Source of the DNA: Hydrogenophilus sp.
GTDB lineage: Bacteria; Pseudomonadota; Gammaproteobacteria; Burkholderiales; Thiobacillaceae
Length of the DNA: 42,804 bases
Direction: 5' to 3'
NCBI GenBank assembly: GCA_020725265.1
Contig: DYFK01000007.1
Span: forward strand, 14,504-57,307
Part shown: piece after piece, positions 40,544-42,804 of the stretch
Numbering within the stretch: position 1 is the first letter of the stretch
How the letters are laid out: every line of letters begins with the position of its first letter
Notes under the pieces: model-generated
What the model was told of the DNA's origin: nothing
Seen by the model: only the letters and a program-made list of their open reading frames with translations
The model's database searches: none
Program-made: the position numbers and the translations under genes

Positions 40544-41240
40544 CCGCGACGCCATGGTGCGTGGGCACCTGCCCATGGTCAAGCGGATCGCCTATCACAT
40601 GATGACCAGGCTGCCCGCCTGCGTGGAGGTGGACGACCTCATCCAGGCCGGCCTGCTGGGCCTGCTCGACGCGATGGAGCGCTATGACAATGCCCAGGGC
40701 GCCAATTTCGAGACCTATGCCACCCAGCGCGTGCGCGGCGCCATGCTCGACGAACTGCGCGAGGCGGACTGGGCGTCGCGCAACGTCCGTCGCGCCGGGC
40801 GCCAGATCGAGAACGCCATACACCAGCTCCAGCAGCGTCATCAGCGTCCGCCGACCGAACAGGAAATCGCCGACGAGATGGGTATCGACGTCAATGCCTA
40901 TTTCGAACTGCTCAACGATGCCCGCGGCGCGCAACTGGTCTATTACGAGGATTTCCAGGACGCCGAGGGCGACGACTTCCTTGAACGTTTCGTCGACCAA
41001 CAGGGCCAGGCCCCGTTCGACATCCTCGCCTCGCGTCATTTCCGGGGCGCCCTGGCACAGGCCGTGGGCGTGCTGCCGGAGCGGGAGAAGCTGCTGATGG
41101 GCATGTATTACGAGCAGGACATGAACTTCAAGGAAATCGGCGCCGTCCTCGGCGTCTCCGAATCCCGCGTCTGTCAGTTGCACAGCCAGGCCATCGCGCG
41201 CCTGCGCGGCCGCTTGCGCGACTGGTCGAACAAGGATTAG
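40512..41240 (+). CDS. fliA: Flagellar sigma factor FliA (sigma-28)
   Basis: 242 residues from ATG 40512, which has AGAGG eight bases upstream; the longer in-frame start inside flhG is not used. Region 2 is VKRIAYHMMTRLPACVEVDDLIQAG with FETYATQRVRGAMLDELR, region 3 RQIENAIHQLQQRHQRPPTE, and region 4 LPEREKLLMGMYYEQDMNFK followed by GVSESRVCQLHSQAIARLR. It directs RNA polymerase to late flagellar and chemotaxis promoters and is held back by the anti-sigma factor FlgM. The start lies 32 bases inside flhG. motC follows eight bases after the stop. Confidence 0.97.
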   Translation: MDNPGSALASDRDAMVRGHLPMVKRIAYHMMTRLPACVEVDDLIQAGLLGLLDAMERYDNAQGANFETYATQRVRGAMLDELREADWASRNVRRAGRQIENAIHQLQQRHQRPPTEQEIADEMGIDVNAYFELLNDARGAQLVYYEDFQDAEGDDFLERFVDQQGQAPFDILASRHFRGALAQAVGVLPEREKLLMGMYYEQDMNFKEIGAVLGVSESRVCQLHSQAIARLRGRLRDWSNKD

Positions 41241-41247
41241 CCAGCGC

Positions 41248-41994
41248 ATGCGCTTGGATATCGTCAGCCTGATCGGCGTCACCCTCGGTCTTTCCGCGAT
41301 CCTGCTCGGCCAGTATCTGGAAGGTGGCCACATCGGCTCGCTGCTGCAACTCACCGCTTTCCTGATCGTCATCGGTGGCACCCTGGGGGCGGTCATGCTG
41401 CAAAGCAGCCTGCGCGTGTTCCTCGATGGACTGGGCATGCTGCGCTGGGTGTTCCAGCCGCCGGTGATCTCCAGCCGGGACACGCTCAACACCTTGCTCG
41501 ACTGGAGCCACAAGGCACGGCGCGGCGGCCTGTTGGCTCTGGAGCCGTTCATCGAACAGCAGGCCGATCTGTTCCAGCGACGCGGCCTGCAGATGCTGGT
41601 CGATGGCGCGGAACCGGAAGTCCTGCGGGAAACCCTGGAAATCGACGTGCAGGCTTACGAACGCCATCATCTCGATGCCGCTCGCGTCTGGATGGCCGCC
41701 GGCGGCTACGCGCCCACCATCGGCATTCTCGGCGCCGTGCTCGGCCTCATCCACGTCATGGAAAACCTGTCCGACCCGTCCAAGCTCGGCGCCGGCATCG
41801 CGGTTGCCTTCGTCGCCACCATCTACGGTGTCGGCAGCGCCAACCTGCTGTTCCTGCCGATTGCCGGCAAGCTGCGATATTGGGTGGGGCGCAGGGTCGC
41901 CGACAAGGAGCTGTTCATCCAGGGCCTGGTCGCCATCGCCAACGGCGAAAACCCGCGCATCATCGAAGCCAAGCTCCAGGGCTATCTGTCCTGA
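41248..41994 (+). CDS. motC: Flagellar motor stator protein MotC (MotA family)
   Basis: 248 residues with four membrane helices: two near the N-terminus (IVSLIGVTLGLSAILLG and LLQLTAFLIVIGGTLGAV) and two later (GYAPTIGILGAVLGLIHVME and AVAFVATIYGVGSANLLFLP). The cytoplasmic loop between them (about 60-150) carries the charged residues that meet FliG. The conserved proline segment MAAGGYAPTIGILGAVLGLI is intact. It forms the second, MotC/MotD-type stator with the protein encoded eight bases downstream. Confidence 0.95.
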   Translation: MRLDIVSLIGVTLGLSAILLGQYLEGGHIGSLLQLTAFLIVIGGTLGAVMLQSSLRVFLDGLGMLRWVFQPPVISSRDTLNTLLDWSHKARRGGLLALEPFIEQQADLFQRRGLQMLVDGAEPEVLRETLEIDVQAYERHHLDAARVWMAAGGYAPTIGILGAVLGLIHVMENLSDPSKLGAGIAVAFVATIYGVGSANLLFLPIAGKLRYWVGRRVADKELFIQGLVAIANGENPRIIEAKLQGYLS

Positions 41995-42002
41995 ATGCCG
42001 CC

Positions 42003-42804
42003 ATGCCACGCAAGCATCCGCCCGAGGAACACGAGAACATGGAGCGCTGGCTGGTCTCGTACGCGGATTTCATCACCCTGCTGTTCGCTTTCTTCGTGGT
42101 CATGTACGCGTTGTCCTCGATCAACGAGGGCAAATACCGGGTGCTTTCGGATTCGCTGATCAGCGCGTTCCAGGAATCGCCGCGTAGCGACCGTCTGATC
42201 CAGATGGGCGGCCGCAGCCCGGAACCGTTCGAGGGCAGCGGCCGCCCGATCGGAAAATCGGTGCCGCAACCGCCGCGCGAGGCGGTCGAGCCGCGCCAGG
42301 CGGCCGATCGCATGAAGCGCGTCGCCAAGAACGTGCTCGATGCCATGCAGCCGTTGATCCAGGATGGTCAGGTGCGGGTGACGCAGTCGCCGCGCGGCGT
42401 CACCGTCGAGATCAGCGCCAGCATCCTGTTCCGCAGCGCCGAGGCGGTGTTGCAGCCACAGTCGACCGAAGCCCTGGCCGCCGTCGCCAGGGTGCTGGCC
42501 GGAGTCGACAACCCGATCCAGGTGGAAGGCCACACCGACAACATTCCGATCAACGTGCCCGGTTTTCCCTCGAACTGGGAACTGTCCTCGGCGCGTGCCG
42601 GCAGCGTCGTGCGCCTGTTCGTCGAGCGCGGGGTGCCGGCGGAGCGGATGGTCGCGGTCGGCTACGCCGACAACCGGCCGATCGACACCAACGCGACCGC
42701 CGAGGGCCGGAGCCGCAATCGGCGCGTCAACGTCCTGATCCTGAACGAACTGGGTGGCGCCGCGCGCGAGATCGAACTGCGCGAGGACACGGAATCGCCG
42801 CCAT
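42003..42804 (+). CDS. motD: Flagellar motor stator protein MotD (MotB family), C-terminus beyond window
   Basis: 267 codons are visible from ATG 42003; the gene continues past the end. The N-terminus MPRKHPPEEHENMERWLVSY leads into the single membrane helix YADFITLLFAFFVVMYALSS, with the proton-carrying Asp at residue 22. After a plug-like stretch comes a Pro/Arg-rich linker (about 75-105), then the OmpA-like peptidoglycan-binding domain from about 125: GVTVEISASILFRSAEAVL, VEGHTDNIPI and GYADNRPIDTNATAEGRSRN. It anchors the MotC/MotD stator to the cell wall. An ATG at 41995 is out of frame. It is the last gene seen of the flagellar operon; the final bases give no stop. Confidence 0.96.
   Translation, partial: MPRKHPPEEHENMERWLVSYADFITLLFAFFVVMYALSSINEGKYRVLSDSLISAFQESPRSDRLIQMGGRSPEPFEGSGRPIGKSVPQPPREAVEPRQAADRMKRVAKNVLDAMQPLIQDGQVRVTQSPRGVTVEISASILFRSAEAVLQPQSTEALAAVARVLAGVDNPIQVEGHTDNIPINVPGFPSNWELSSARAGSVVRLFVERGVPAERMVAVGYADNRPIDTNATAEGRSRNRRVNVLILNELGGAAREIELREDTESPP

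Overview
The window is GC-rich chromosomal DNA from a motile, Gram-negative bacterium, most likely a betaproteobacterium. The evidence is a flhB-flhA-flhF-flhG-fliA-motC-motD flagellar run, a BPSS1780-type membrane protein next to a DUF2782 protein, an exosortase H / IPTL-CTERM surface-protein module and a typical HslU. No rRNA, tRNA, CRISPR array, integrase or intact transposase was seen.

Layout. (1) 1-175 is the end of a ZIP-family metal transporter. (2) 430-4060 is an AT-richer island with foreign-looking codon use: an AIPR-family protein (abortive infection / phage resistance family) and two unassigned genes on the same strand. Imperfect inverted copies of a dRS3-like palindrome (ATTCCC-N8-GGGAAT) lie on either side, at 215-242 and 4781-4808. 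(3) 4133-5400 is a graveyard: a frameshifted conserved gene, a 96-bp element with 13-bp inverted ends, a 25-bp tandem repeat, and the remains of a ParD/ParE-like antitoxin-toxin pair. (4) 5406-12333 carries a truncated haemoglobin, a chemoreceptor with an FNR/Anr-like box upstream, a yybP-ykoY manganese riboswitch controlling a TMEM165/GDT1-family exporter, a lipoprotein 5'-nucleotidase, an orphan OmpR-type response regulator and moaE. (5) 12347-16465 (minus strand) is an operon of a porin-like barrel, a small PstS-like periplasmic protein and a membrane HAMP-PAS-GGDEF-EAL protein whose EAL half looks active and whose GGDEF half looks dead. (6) polA (minus strand) carries a pair of REP-like palindromes translated in frame in its linker.

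(7) 19599-27754 is a self-contained surface-display module: a protein of about 2300 residues with eleven DUF11-type and about five SdrD/Cna-B-type units and an IPTL-CTERM tail, followed by exosortase H and its partner membrane protein. (8) 27783-32823 holds a LOG-family protein, DUF2782, BPSS1780-type, a dihaem cytochrome c, a TauE/SafE-like protein, DUF4426 (minus) and hslU without hslV beside it. (9) 32936-34786 is an isolated transcription unit for an unrecognised 616-residue alpha-helical repeat protein. (10) 34941 to the end is the overlapping flagellar operon. Its FlhG-like protein keeps the FlhF-activating N-terminal helix but has no P-loop, and FlhB has NPMH at the autocleavage site instead of NPTH.

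The strongest candidates for undescribed biology are the AIPR island, the P-loop-less FlhG, the REP palindromes translated inside DNA polymerase I, the dedicated XrtH substrate locus, and the 616-residue solenoid protein.
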